In this document: piece by piece, positions 1 through 8,049 of the stretch | Layout of the letters: each line of letters opens with the position of its first letter | Position numbering within the stretch: the first letter of the stretch is position 1 | Assembly (NCBI GenBank): GCA_024743405.1 | Contig: JANSWP010000023.1 | Location: 1-64,000 of the forward strand | Origin: Bacteroidota bacterium | GTDB taxonomy: Bacteria > Bacteroidota > Bacteroidia > Chitinophagales > Saprospiraceae | Length of the DNA: 64,000 nt | Direction: 5' to 3' | Notes under the pieces: model-generated | The model's database searches: none | Told to the model about the DNA's origin: nothing | Seen by the model: only the letters and a program-made list of their open reading frames with translations | Made by a program: the position numbers and the translations under genes

Positions 1-199
1 AGTAACGCCTAAAGAATAACTCCGACATTTGCCTATGTATTTTTTGAACTTTTGCGGCGTTAAAAATACTCCCCGATGCCCTGCATCCTGCGCTGGCTTG
101 TGCCAGAAGGTACAAAGGCGAACGCAAAAAGTATTTTTGCCTTACTAAAATCCAAAATCTACTATTTCAAATTGGCAGACTTATTTTTTAGCCGTTACT
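1..199 (+). repeat. Palindrome-bounded intergenic element, copy A
   Basis: Bases 1-19 (AGTAACGCCTAAAGAATAA) match the reverse complement of 181-199 (AGTAACGGCTAAAAAATAA) at 17 of 19 positions, so the stretch is bounded by an inverted repeat. Inside is CGTTAAAAATACTC at 58-71, followed by a small hairpin GATGC-CCT-GCATC (75-87). The same core order occurs at 12.8, 44.55, 44.77 and 57.73 kb inside different outer arms. The left arm starts at base 1, so the element may extend beyond the window. Confidence 0.6.
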
Positions 200-327
200 A
201 ACAGTCTTTCTTTTCTAAAAAAGGCAAATATTTCACCAATTAGAACACTCGAAATGTAGACCTCTAATTTTTTGGCAAATATTTTGCACTTTATTGTTAT
301 CTCCCATTCAAATTTCCCCTTTTTCAT
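181..327 (-). CDS. Possible small protein (48 aa), uncertain
   Basis: This 48-codon reading frame starts at the ATG at 327. It is preceded by AAAAGGAGGG four bases upstream, an unusually good Shine-Dalgarno sequence for this phylum. The product is basic (starting MKKGKFEWEITIKCK), with a short hydrophobic stretch around residues 27-37 and a basic tail. I do not recognise a family. The last codons and the stop lie inside the right inverted-repeat arm of the neighbouring element, so the C-terminus may be an accident of that insertion. An inverted repeat at 356-376 sits where an operator would be expected. It may be spurious; the ribosome-binding site is the main support. Confidence 0.3.
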   Translation of the reverse strand: MKKGKFEWEITIKCKIFAKKLEVYISSVLIGEIFAFFRKERLLVTAKK

Positions 328-355
328 ACTACCCTCCTTTTGATTTTTTATCAAC

Positions 356-376
356 AATATTGTCATTGACAATATT
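356..376. promoter_or_regulatory. Operator-like inverted repeat
   Basis: AATATTGTC-ATT-GACAATATT is a perfect 9-bp inverted repeat with a 3-bp spacer. A third half-site (ATTGTC at 380-385) follows. It lies between the small minus-strand frame starting at 327 and the plus-strand gene at 452, where a dimeric repressor or activator could bind. No regulator is encoded beside it, so its role is inferred from position and symmetry only. Confidence 0.4.
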
Positions 377-451
377 TGAATTGTCATCAATTCATACCCA
401 AATCGTTTGTCTCCTTTTCGATTTTAAACTGTACAATCAAATACTAAAAAA

Positions 452-1072
452 ATGAAAAGATCAAAGGCTAGAACAATCACCAAAAAACTACTAATCCTTT
501 CTATTGCCCTCTTTGTCCTTGGAAATCTGCACGCAACTAACATTGAAAAACTAATCGTCGTTAAAAACAATAAAGTCATTTTTGACCTTTTTGGAGAAAA
601 TTTGACACCCATCAAGATTATAAAAACAGGCATTCTTAAAAATCCAAAATTCGGAAAGATTAAGTTCAATTCAGATGAATCTATAACCTACATCCCAAAT
701 AAAAATGTCTGTGAAGAAATAGACGAGTTTTCCTATTTTATCAAGACAAAAAAGGATATTGACACGCTGAAAATAAGTGTAGAAATTCTTTGTGAAGCAC
801 TAACGATCATGAACGGATTCTCCCCTGATGGAGATGGACAAAATGATACCTTTACAATTCTTGGGGTTCAAAATTATCCTGATAACTCTTTATTGATTTT
901 TAATAAATGGGGAGAACAGGTTTTTGAACAGACGAACTACAAAAATGATTGGAACGGAGGAAAAACAGAAGGAGAAAATTTATCTTCTGAAGACAGCGTC
1001 TATTATTATGTCTTTAAGGATGGTAAAGGGAAATCTTACTCTGGTTATCTTCAAATTTTAGCTCAAAACTAA
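452..1072 (+). CDS. T9SS type B sorting domain surface protein
   Basis: This is a small (206 aa) secreted or surface protein. Residues 1-28 form a signal peptide with a basic start and a hydrophobic core (LLILSIALFVLGNL). Residues about 66-112 resemble one bacterial Ig/cadherin-like repeat (G.IKF..D.SITYIP...EIDEFSYFI). Residues 118-206 are the gliding-motility-associated C-terminal (CHU_C, type B) sorting domain, seen as NGFSPDGDGQND (121-132), LIFNKWGEQVF (148-158), WNGG (167-170), YYYVF (184-188) and the terminal GYLQIL strand. In this family the domain directs export through the type IX system and attachment outside the outer membrane. The protein is very short for the family, usually a tail on a large adhesin or enzyme, so it may be a remnant or a minimal surface component. 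It stands alone, with no partner gene beside it. Confidence 0.85.
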   Translation: MKRSKARTITKKLLILSIALFVLGNLHATNIEKLIVVKNNKVIFDLFGENLTPIKIIKTGILKNPKFGKIKFNSDESITYIPNKNVCEEIDEFSYFIKTKKDIDTLKISVEILCEALTIMNGFSPDGDGQNDTFTILGVQNYPDNSLLIFNKWGEQVFEQTNYKNDWNGGKTEGENLSSEDSVYYYVFKDGKGKSYSGYLQILAQN

Positions 1073-1104
1073 TTACCACCGATGAATATTGAACAAGTTT
1101 TAAT

Positions 1105-2082
1105 TCATCGCTTCTCATTCATTCTATCCAAAATATCCTTTATTATAATTTCTCCATGGTGACGGGTGTTTTCAATAAATAATTTACTCGTCAGCAAGCC
1201 TGCTTGAACCACACCAGCTAAGTATACATTCTTCAAATTAGATTCAAAAGTATCTGGATTCATCACCGGTTTTTTGTCTTCATCTTCATTAATTTTAATT
1301 CCTAATTTTTCTAAAAAAGGATAATTCGGTTTATAGCCAGTCATTGCCAAAACAAAATCATTTTCAATAACTTTTTCTCCATCAGGAGTTAACAAAACGA
1401 CTTCTTTAGCGCTGATTTCTTTAACGGTTGTATTAAAATAAGCTTGAATTTCACCTGCCTTAATTCGATTTTCTATATTAGGCAGTATCCAATATTTCAC
1501 CTTTTGATAAAGCTTATTTCCCCTCACTGCCATCGTTACATCTGAGCCTTTTTGCCAAGTTTCTAAGGCGACATCACAGGCAGAATTTGCTGCACCAATA
1601 ACTAATACTTTTTGCCCAATATAGGGGTGAGCATCATCGTAATAATGCTTAACTTTTGGTAAATCTTCACCAGGCACATTCAGCTTCCTGACCTCATCAA
1701 AATAACCTGACCCGATGACGACCGATTTAGTTAAATATTCTCTTTTAGAAGTCTTAATTCGATACAAGGTATTTTCAGGAATCATATCCAATACCTCTTC
1801 GTAATGGTTAATCTTTAAATCCCAACTTTCAACAATACGGCGATAATACTCCAGTGCTTCTTTTCGAGTAGGCTTATCCGTATGCGAAATGAAAGGGGTA
1901 TCTCCAATTTCCAGTTTTTTAGAAGTTGAAAAAAAGGTCATGTTAGTGGGAAAATGATAAATGGAATTGACCAAAACACCCTTTTCTATAATTCGATAGT
2001 TCAATTCATTTTTTTTGGCTTCTATTCCACAACAAATACCGGCAGGACCTGCCCCAATGATAAGTATATCTAATATTTCCAT
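1105..2082 (-). CDS. ypdA: YpdA-family bacillithiol disulfide reductase (putative)
   Basis: This 325-aa FAD/NADPH pyridine nucleotide-disulfide oxidoreductase resembles YpdA (Bdr), which reduces bacillithiol disulfide in the cytoplasm. An N-terminal FAD-binding GAGPAGICCG motif (residues 10-19) is followed by a central NAD(P)-binding segment (VIGAANSACDVALE) and the C-terminal FAD loop leading into GYKPNYPFLEKLG. There is no CxxC redox pair of the thioredoxin reductase kind, as expected for YpdA. Length is normal. It is transcribed alone, converging on the T9SS gene and about 90 bp from the ROK kinase. Bacillithiol is established in several Bacteroidota. The substrate here is inferred from family resemblance only. 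Confidence 0.85.
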   Translation of the reverse strand: MEILDILIIGAGPAGICCGIEAKKNELNYRIIEKGVLVNSIYHFPTNMTFFSTSKKLEIGDTPFISHTDKPTRKEALEYYRRIVESWDLKINHYEEVLDMIPENTLYRIKTSKREYLTKSVVIGSGYFDEVRKLNVPGEDLPKVKHYYDDAHPYIGQKVLVIGAANSACDVALETWQKGSDVTMAVRGNKLYQKVKYWILPNIENRIKAGEIQAYFNTTVKEISAKEVVLLTPDGEKVIENDFVLAMTGYKPNYPFLEKLGIKINEDEDKKPVMNPDTFESNLKNVYLAGVVQAGLLTSKLFIENTRHHGEIIIKDILDRMNEKR

Positions 2083-2172
2083 TCCCTATTTTGTTTAAGA
2101 GTATGTCTAAGTCGCAAATATATCGAGTTGGATATTCAAGAATAATGTAGAAATAAGTTGAGAACAATCGGC

Positions 2173-3120
2173 TTACTCCAATTCATTGAAAACCAATGCT
2201 GCCGCTCCCAAAACGGCAGCATTCGCATTCTCCATTTCAGATAATAACAATTTTGTATTTCCACGAAAAGCAGGAAAAGTCCATGCTTCCATGCTTTCAA
2301 GAGTTGGTTTCAAAAGCAACTGTCCAGCCCTAGATACACCTCCAGAAAGAATCACTGCTTCAAGATCAAAAAGAGCAATCAAATCGGCTAGTTTACTACC
2401 TAAAATATGCCCTGTTTTTTCAAAGGTTTTTAAAGCGAATAGATCCCCTGCTCTTGCCGCTTTTTCAATTTTCCGGACACTCATATTTTTTAAATCATAG
2501 CCTCGTAGAGAGCTTGGCGCTTCACTTTCCGCTAAAAATTCTAAAACTGTTTGACGAATACCCCGTGCGGAAGCATACATTTCCAAACACCCTCTATGCC
2601 CACAAGAACAATCTCGTCCATTTGGTTTAGTGACAATGTGCCCAAACTCACCAGCCATTCCTCTTTTTCCCCAAAGCAAGCGACCATTCGAAATAAAGCC
2701 GCTTCCGACACCAGTACCTAGAGTGATAACAACAAAATCAGTCATCCCTTTTGCTGCTCCAAAATACCACTCTCCCAATGCGGCAGCATTCGCATCATTC
2801 GTTAAAAAAGCTTTTTGGTTTAACACCTTGGATATACCATCGACTAAATGAACCTTTTCTCCCCATTTGAAATTGGCCGGCCGACTCATTGTGCCATCTA
2901 AAGGAGATGCATCAGGAGCACCAATACCTACACCAATCACTTTATCTTCGTTTAAAAAGTCTTCTGTAACAGATTTTAGATCTTCCAGAAAGAATTTGAA
3001 ATCTTCTTGTGCTCTTGAAGGAAAAGAAGTAAATCTGAGTAATTCCCCAGTTTTATTAACCAATCCTAATTTTGTAGAAGTACCTCCAATATCAATACCG
3101 AGGGCTTTAGTTGGAACCAT
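2173..3120 (-). CDS. ROK family sugar kinase (glucokinase-like)
   Basis: This is a 315-aa cytoplasmic sugar kinase of the ROK family, most likely phosphorylating glucose or an N-acetylated hexose with ATP. Visible motifs are the phosphate-1 loop DIGGTSTKLG (9-18), the catalytic aspartate in NDANAA (108-113), LGTGVGSG (134-141), GEFGH (157-161) and the zinc-binding CSCGHRGCLE (171-180). No N-terminal helix-turn-helix is present, so this is a kinase and not a NagC/Mlc-type repressor. It precedes ypdA on the same strand and is divergent from the L31 gene. Substrate specificity cannot be read from the sequence. Confidence 0.9.
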   Translation of the reverse strand: MVPTKALGIDIGGTSTKLGLVNKTGELLRFTSFPSRAQEDFKFFLEDLKSVTEDFLNEDKVIGVGIGAPDASPLDGTMSRPANFKWGEKVHLVDGISKVLNQKAFLTNDANAAALGEWYFGAAKGMTDFVVITLGTGVGSGFISNGRLLWGKRGMAGEFGHIVTKPNGRDCSCGHRGCLEMYASARGIRQTVLEFLAESEAPSSLRGYDLKNMSVRKIEKAARAGDLFALKTFEKTGHILGSKLADLIALFDLEAVILSGGVSRAGQLLLKPTLESMEAWTFPAFRGNTKLLLSEMENANAAVLGAAALVFNELE

Positions 3121-3194
3121 ATTTTCTGATTTGAGGCCAAATTTTGCATTTTATTATTAATAATTAAAGGTTTTTCCTACAAATTAGAATCAAA

Positions 3195-3230
3195 TTTGCT
3201 TTTTCTAAATAGAAAAAAAGCATACCTTTG
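3195..3230 (+). promoter_or_regulatory. Bacteroidota-type promoter of the L31 gene
   Basis: TACCTTTG (3223-3230) is an exact match to the Bacteroidota -7 element TAnnTTTG, and a TTTG (3195-3198) lies 24 bp upstream as a candidate -33 box. The start codon follows at 3264, leaving a leader of about 25-30 nt. Spacing is slightly longer than typical. Confidence 0.6.
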
Positions 3231-3263
3231 CGCTCCAATTATTGAATCTGAAAATAATTCGTT

Positions 3264-3542
3264 ATGAAAAAAGATATTCATCCAAAAGATTATCGGTTTG
3301 TAGTGTTCAAGGACTTCTCTTGTGACCACGCTTTTTTGACTCGATCTTGTGCTGCTACAAAAGACACGATCACATGGGAAGATGGTAAAGAATATCCATT
3401 AGTGAAGTTGGAGATTTCAAGTGAATCTCATCCATTTTTTACCGGTAAAATGAAATTTGTTGATACCGCAGGTCGTATTGATAAATTTAACAAGAAATTC
3501 TCTAAAACAAAATTTGCTAAAGACATTACTGCTGAGGAGTAA
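3264..3542 (+). CDS. rpmE2: 50S ribosomal protein L31, type B
   Basis: This is a 92-aa ribosomal protein of the large subunit. The sequence begins [17 protein letters not shown] and contains [21 protein letters not shown], both typical of type B L31. The two zinc-binding cysteine pairs of the A-type protein are absent (only Cys20 and Cys29), so it should not depend on zinc. It is monocistronic, with a recognisable promoter upstream and a strong hairpin terminator 48 bp after the stop. Confidence 0.95.
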   Translation: MKKDIHPKDYRFVVFKDFSCDHAFLTRSCAATKDTITWEDGKEYPLVKLEISSESHPFFTGKMKFVDTAGRIDKFNKKFSKTKFAKDITAEE

Positions 3543-3590
3543 TCAATTCGTTGAAATCCCTCTTAATGTTTTGTTGGCATTTTAATATTG

Positions 3591-3621
3591 AAGCCTCAAT
3601 CAATCCTGATTGAGGCTTTTG
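3591..3621 (+). terminator. Intrinsic terminator after rpmE2
   Basis: A perfect 12-bp stem, AAGCCTCAATCA (3591-3602) and TGATTGAGGCTT (3607-3618), closes a four-base loop and is followed by TTTTG-type sequence. Its position just after the L31 gene fits Rho-independent termination. Confidence 0.85.
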
Positions 3622-3737
3622 TAGTTAGATATTTTTATACCTTTTCAATAAAAATTGACAATTCTACCTGCATCTTATCAAAAATTCGAGTTAATTACTG
3701 AAATTCGCGCTTTAAATAGACCAACACAAAATCCTTA

Positions 3738-3745
3738 TACTTTTG
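3738..3745 (+). promoter_or_regulatory. Candidate -7 promoter element (TACTTTTG)
   Basis: TACTTTTG matches TAnnTTTG exactly and lies 20 bp before the start codon of the GlmU-like gene at 3766. The upstream -33 region (around 3711, TTTA) is degenerate. Confidence 0.5.
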
Positions 3746-3765
3746 AGATAATATAATAGCTACCA

Positions 3766-4968
3766 ATGGAAAATATTATTCTTTTTGATAATGAAGCTCG
3801 TGACAATCTTTTGCCGTTCACTTATACCCGTCCCGTTTGTGAAATCCGTGTGGGCATTTTAACCATTCGTGAAAAATGGGAACATTGGTTAAAAGGGAAG
3901 GCTTCCTATATCACCCAAGATTATCTTTCTCAAAAATATGACATCACCATTGCAGATAAAAACTACATTATTAATGGTTCCGTCTTGCCAAATATTGACC
4001 TATTCCGGCTAATCGATAATATGGGCAATAACGAGGCATTATTGAAAGACGGAGAGTTAATTGTTGCCAAATTAGATAGCCGGCAATTTGAAATCTTAAT
4101 GGAAGAAGACGAGATTGAAGAATTAGCAGGCTTTGAAGTAGGAGACATTAACTTACTCAAGATCAACCACCCTTGGGATATTTTCAAAATGAATGACGAA
4201 GCGCTCCGATTAGATTTTGATTTGCTAACTAAAGGGAAAACCTCCCAGCCTATATCTTCAACGAATCAGGTTTTAGGAAAAGAAAACATATTCATTGAAG
4301 AAGGTGCAGAAATCGAGTGCTCCATATTGAATGCGAAAACAGGACCTATCTATATCGGAAAAAATGCCAAAATAATGGAAGGCTGTATGATCCGTGGTCC
4401 TTTGGCAATGGCTGAAAATGCTATTTTAAAAATGGGGACAAAAATATATGGCGCCACCACCTTAGGTCCTTTTTGCAAAGTCGGTGGAGAAATCAATAAT
4501 AGTGTTCTTTTTGGATATTCAAATAAAGGACACGATGGCTTTTTAGGTAATTCGGTGATTGGGGAATGGTGTAACCTAGGTGCTGACAGTAACACTTCTA
4601 ACTTGAAAAATAATTATGCGCCTGTAAAAGTTTGGAACTATAATTCTGAAAAATTTGAACAGACAGGGGTGCAGTTTTGTGGTTTATTAATGGGTGATCA
4701 TTCCAAGTGCGGTATCAATACGATGTTCAACACTGGGACAGTTGTAGGCATCTCAGCCAATGTTTTCGGAAGTGGATTCCCTCGGAATTTTATTCCCTCC
4801 TATTCTTGGGGAGGCGCTAGTGGATATTCTACCTATAAGACCGAAAAAGCATTTGAATCAGCAGAGGTGATGATGAAACGGCGAAATAAAGAATTAGATA
4901 CCATAGAAAGAGTGATCCTGCTTAAAGTTTTTGAAGAAACCTCAAAATACCGTAGATGGGAGAAGTAA
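3766..4968 (+). CDS. GlmU-family sugar nucleotidyltransferase/acyltransferase
   Basis: This 400-aa protein resembles the alternative GlmU family of Bacteroidota, thought to stand in for GlmU in making UDP-N-acetylglucosamine from glucosamine-1-phosphate. The N-terminus (MENIILFDNEARDNLLPFTYTRPVCEIRVG) is the characteristic, atypical nucleotidyltransferase start. The C-terminal half (from about residue 165) is a left-handed beta-helix with hexapeptide repeats (YIGKNAKIMEGCMIRGPLAM) and ends in an acyltransferase-like region. The classical GxGxRM signature is missing, as is normal for this family. It heads a two-gene unit with the methyltransferase that follows. The exact reaction is inferred from family membership. 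Confidence 0.8.
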   Translation: MENIILFDNEARDNLLPFTYTRPVCEIRVGILTIREKWEHWLKGKASYITQDYLSQKYDITIADKNYIINGSVLPNIDLFRLIDNMGNNEALLKDGELIVAKLDSRQFEILMEEDEIEELAGFEVGDINLLKINHPWDIFKMNDEALRLDFDLLTKGKTSQPISSTNQVLGKENIFIEEGAEIECSILNAKTGPIYIGKNAKIMEGCMIRGPLAMAENAILKMGTKIYGATTLGPFCKVGGEINNSVLFGYSNKGHDGFLGNSVIGEWCNLGADSNTSNLKNNYAPVKVWNYNSEKFEQTGVQFCGLLMGDHSKCGINTMFNTGTVVGISANVFGSGFPRNFIPSYSWGGASGYSTYKTEKAFESAEVMMKRRNKELDTIERVILLKVFEETSKYRRWEK

Positions 4969-4996
4969 TCAATCATTGGTTACAAAAGTTATTTCA

Positions 4997-5668
4997 ATGA
5001 ACCAACCATTATGGAAAAGGCTATTTAGCTATTTTACGGAATTTCATATTGAAAGTGCCCCTAGCGACATCAATCCACACCTTTATGTCAGTCTTAGCAA
5101 AGATCGGTATCAGCTTTCTACTGCCAATGCCATTTATTCTTATGGCGACCTCTATGACAACTACAATAAGACCTTTCAACAGCTGGATTTAGATAGTTTA
5201 AATATTGAAACTGTTTTAGTCTTGGGTTTCGGATTAGGAAGTATTCCATTTATGCTAGAGCAAAAATTTAAAAAAAATTATCATTACACAGGTATAGAAA
5301 TTGATGAAAACGTTATTTATCTCGCCGAAAAATATGTCCTTTCCAATCTAAAATCACCCATCGAATTATATTGTACAGATGCATTTGCCTATGTCATGCA
5401 AACTCAAGAAAAATTTGACCTTATAGCGATGGATGTCTTTCTAGATGACATCATACCTAATAGCTTCGAAACACAAGATTTTTTAGAAGCACTGAAAGGT
5501 TTAATTGAAGAAAATGGTACTTTACTTTACAATCGTTTATCGCTTACCAAACAGGATTTGAATGCTACTAAAGTCTTTTTCGAAAATGATTTTATAAAAA
5601 CCTTTCCTAATGGAAATTATATAGATGTGGGCGGTAATTGGATGTTGATGAATAAGAAAATTTCATAA
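4997..5668 (+). CDS. Spermidine-synthase-like methyltransferase
   Basis: This is a 223-aa Rossmann-fold protein of the spermidine synthase/class I methyltransferase type. The nucleotide-binding glycine loop is LVLGFGLGSIPFML, followed by the acidic GIEIDENVI strand and DLIAMDVFLDD, where a catalytic aspartate would sit in spermidine synthases. The start at 4997 (MNQPLWKRLFSY) is preferred. An upstream in-frame ATG at 4931 would overlap the previous gene by 38 bp and add an unlikely leader. It is probably co-transcribed with the GlmU-like gene. The stop codon lies at the edge of a palindromic repeat that begins at 5667. Substrate unknown. Confidence 0.7.
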   Translation: MNQPLWKRLFSYFTEFHIESAPSDINPHLYVSLSKDRYQLSTANAIYSYGDLYDNYNKTFQQLDLDSLNIETVLVLGFGLGSIPFMLEQKFKKNYHYTGIEIDENVIYLAEKYVLSNLKSPIELYCTDAFAYVMQTQEKFDLIAMDVFLDDIIPNSFETQDFLEALKGLIEENGTLLYNRLSLTKQDLNATKVFFENDFIKTFPNGNYIDVGGNWMLMNKKIS

Positions 5669-5886
5669 GTAAGTTCTTGGACATAATTAAGTCGCACTTA
5701 AATACTGCAACATCACGCCAAAGGCGCCCGTTGCAGTAGAGGAGGCTTGGAGGGGAGTCCAATTTAAAAAGCTGACTTTCAGCTTTTTAAATTGAACTCC
5801 CCTCCAAAACCACCATTTACTGGAGCGAGCCGATTTGCGGCAATGCTCCAGTAATCTATAATTTGATTTTGTCCAAGCACTTACTT
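5667..5886. repeat. Palindrome-bounded element with strong internal hairpin
   Basis: The outer arms AAGTAAGTTCTTGGACA (5667-5683) and TGTCCAAGCACTTACTT (5870-5886) are inverted repeats matching at 16 of 17 bases. Inside, a 29-bp stem with one mismatch runs from 5747-5775 to 5779-5807 around a three-base loop. ACTGCAAC/GTTGCAGT (5704-5711, 5730-5737) and ACTGGAGC/GCTCCAGT (5819-5826, 5845-5852) form two more hairpins. The left arm overlaps the stop codon of the methyltransferase gene. The outer-arm sequence recurs at 44477-44642 around a different interior. Confidence 0.75.
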
Positions 5887-6045
5887 GATTCTGCACCTAC
5901 TTGATCAAAGAATAATCTTATGATCCTATTAAAAAAATCAGTTTGATTTAATTCTGCAAGTCGTTCGCTAAACAATAAGTGATATGTTTGAAGCATTCTA
6001 CTATTTTTGAATGTTATAACATTCAACTATTTGAAACCATCTACT

Positions 6046-6053
6046 TACATTTG
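6046..6053 (+). promoter_or_regulatory. Candidate -7 element implying a leaderless mRNA
   Basis: TACATTTG matches TAnnTTTG and ends only five bases before the ATG at 6059. Transcription from it would start at or next to the start codon, giving little or no leader. The -33 region is degenerate. Confidence 0.45.
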
Positions 6054-6058
6054 CGCCC

Positions 6059-7306
6059 ATGATTCAAACCGACATTTGCATCGTTGGCGCAGGCCCTGCT
6101 GGGGCGGCAACTGCACTGAAATTGAGCTATATGGGTATCCCATCTATTTTAATAGATAAAGCCGTTTTTCCAAGAGATAAGGTATGTGGAGATGCCATTT
6201 CCGGTAAAGTTACGACCCTACTCAATCGTCTCGACCCCGAAATTTTCAAGCGATTTAATGCTGATTCTAGCTTAGGCGTAGATATTTGGGGCATCCGATT
6301 TGTTGCGCCCAATTATAAATCACTCGATGTTCCATTTTTTACCACTTATGAAAAAAATAAATACGCCGCACCCGGCTATGTCTCCAAGAGAATGGATTTT
6401 GATAATTTCTTAATTGAAGAAGTCAAAAGGCGGGATAATATTCAATATTTTGATAATACAGCTATCGATAAATATGAAAAAACGGAGCGGGGATTTACGC
6501 TTTCGACAAAGGATGGAAATTTTCAAGTCGATACTCGGTTATTAATAGAAGCAACGGGTGCACATTCTTCATTTTCAAGACATTATGCGGGACTCGCAAA
6601 AGACCCTAATCATCATGCTGCTGCAGTGAGAGCCTATTATAAGGATGTAAAAGGTTTACATGAAGACAATTTTTTAGAGCTTCATTACATAGAAGATATT
6701 CAACCTGGCTATTTCTGGATATTTCCTTTGCCTAATGGATATACAAATGTCGGAGTCGGTATGCGAAGTGATTATATAGGCAAACACAAAGTAAAGTTGA
6801 AAAAGGTATTATTGGATATTCTTGAAACCCATCCTTTATTCAAAGAACGATTTGAGGGTGCTACTTTAGAAAGTAAAATAGTGGGATTCCCGTTACCATT
6901 AGGTTCTAAAAAAAGATCGATCTCTGGCGATAATTATATTTTGATTGGAGATGCTGCCCATTTGGTTGATCCATTCTCAGGTGAAGGGATCGGTAATGGA
7001 ATTTATAGTGGATTTATCGCTGCCGAACTTGCAGAAAAATGCCTTGAGCAAAATGATTTTTCTGCCAAATTTTTGCATGCTTATGATCTTAGAGTGGAGC
7101 GTGTTTTAGGTAAGGAAATGAAGTTAAGTTACGCGCTTCAACGACTATTACGATACCCTTGGCTAAGTAATAAGGTTGCCAATTTTGTGGTAAATAATAA
7201 AAAAATTGTCAATACCATTTCAGAAATGTACACGGACTTTCACCTTCGAAAACAATTATTAAACCCTCTTTTTTGGTTGAAATTGATTTTCAAAAAGGAA
7301 AAATAA
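6059..7306 (+). CDS. Geranylgeranyl reductase-family FAD oxidoreductase
   Basis: This is a 415-aa FAD-dependent oxidoreductase of the geranylgeranyl reductase/halogenase superfamily, whose members reduce isoprenoid double bonds or hydroxylate lipids. The dinucleotide-binding motif IVGAGPAGAATALKL begins at residue 8. The family RDKVCGDAISG signature is at about 39-49, and the second FAD motif is IGDAAHLVDPFSGEGIGNG near residue 300. The FAD motif position fixes the start at 6059. The C-terminus is basic and ends in an amphipathic segment (LLNPLFWLKLIFKKEK), consistent with peripheral membrane contact. It is monocistronic, with a promoter element unusually close to the start. Substrate unknown. 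Confidence 0.8.
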   Translation: MIQTDICIVGAGPAGAATALKLSYMGIPSILIDKAVFPRDKVCGDAISGKVTTLLNRLDPEIFKRFNADSSLGVDIWGIRFVAPNYKSLDVPFFTTYEKNKYAAPGYVSKRMDFDNFLIEEVKRRDNIQYFDNTAIDKYEKTERGFTLSTKDGNFQVDTRLLIEATGAHSSFSRHYAGLAKDPNHHAAAVRAYYKDVKGLHEDNFLELHYIEDIQPGYFWIFPLPNGYTNVGVGMRSDYIGKHKVKLKKVLLDILETHPLFKERFEGATLESKIVGFPLPLGSKKRSISGDNYILIGDAAHLVDPFSGEGIGNGIYSGFIAAELAEKCLEQNDFSAKFLHAYDLRVERVLGKEMKLSYALQRLLRYPWLSNKVANFVVNNKKIVNTISEMYTDFHLRKQLLNPLFWLKLIFKKEK

Positions 7307-7320
7307 AAATCATTTTTTAA

Positions 7321-7803
7321 TCTATTGTAAAACACGGCGGAATCAATATCACTTTTGTACATGAAGGTGCAGGTTATACGAATGTATTGGGATATTATTA
7401 TAAAGAAGATAACCCGCCAGCAAGTATTGATGATATTACAAAATTAGTTGTTTTCCCAAATGCCTCAAAATCTGGTTCGGGTGGTGAATTGGTAGAAGGA
7501 AGTACAATGAAATTATTGGGAACTTTCGAACAAGGTACCATTATTTAGTTTTTTGTCATCTCTAATGGTTGGAGAAATGGTGAAATAACCAATGGAGAAT
7601 CAACTCAATACTCTGACCCTAGTTTCAATCCAAACGACAATGTTCAAAGTTTAATATTCCATTATGCAACTTACGCATCTACAGTAGTTTGTGTCGAAGA
7701 CATTACAGTTCCAAATGGTGACAATGATTATAATGATACAATTTTTCAAATAACTGCTTCGCCAGAAACGGCGATAGATGTGACGAAATTTTTACAGCTA
7801 TAA
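7321..7803 (+). pseudogene. DUF4114-domain protein remnant
   Basis: A single frame from 7321 to the stop at 7801-7803 encodes the hallmarks of a DUF4114 domain: ITFVHEGAGYTNVLGYYY, LVVFPNASKSGSGGEL, LGTFEQGTII, FFVISNGWRNGEI, YSDPSFNPND, and CVEDITVPNGDNDYNDTIF. An in-frame TAG at 7546-7548 interrupts it just before FFVISNGW. No start codon or signal peptide precedes the homologous part, because a stop lies at 7318. DUF4114 usually forms part of large secreted proteins, so this is the 3' relic of a once longer surface-protein gene. Confidence 0.8.
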
Positions 7804-7832
7804 AACCTCAAGTTCCGAAGTTTAGTATTCAA

Positions 7833-8007
7833 ATTCTCTACCGTACACTTATGAAATCCACGCGCCTACGGCGCGAAAATTTCTTTTGGAGAGCGCCTTT
7901 TGATGAAAAAATCTTCGATTTTTTCATCAAAAGGCGCTCTCCTTATTATTCTTTAGCCGTCTTTGACGGCGTTTTCCACAACTTTCAAAAAATGTACGGT
8001 AGAGAAT
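7833..8007. repeat. Palindrome-bounded element with perfect 26-bp hairpin
   Basis: ATTCTCTACCGTACA (7833-7847) is repeated in exact inversion at 7993-8007. Inside lies a perfect 26-bp stem (7888-7913 with 7917-7942) closing a three-base loop, flanked by two GC-rich hairpins (GCGCC-TAC-GGCGC near 7863-7875 and GCCGTC-TTT-GACGGC near 7956-7970). A degenerate third copy of the outer arm (ATTCTCTATCGTATA, 8032-8046) abuts the next gene's stop. Confidence 0.8.
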
Positions 8008-8049
8008 ATTTATAATAGATGCATTTTGAATATTCTCTATCGTATACTT

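Noticed and set aside
2186-2500. Plus-strand frame of 104 codons
   Set aside because: It is antisense to the ROK kinase, which has a complete motif set.
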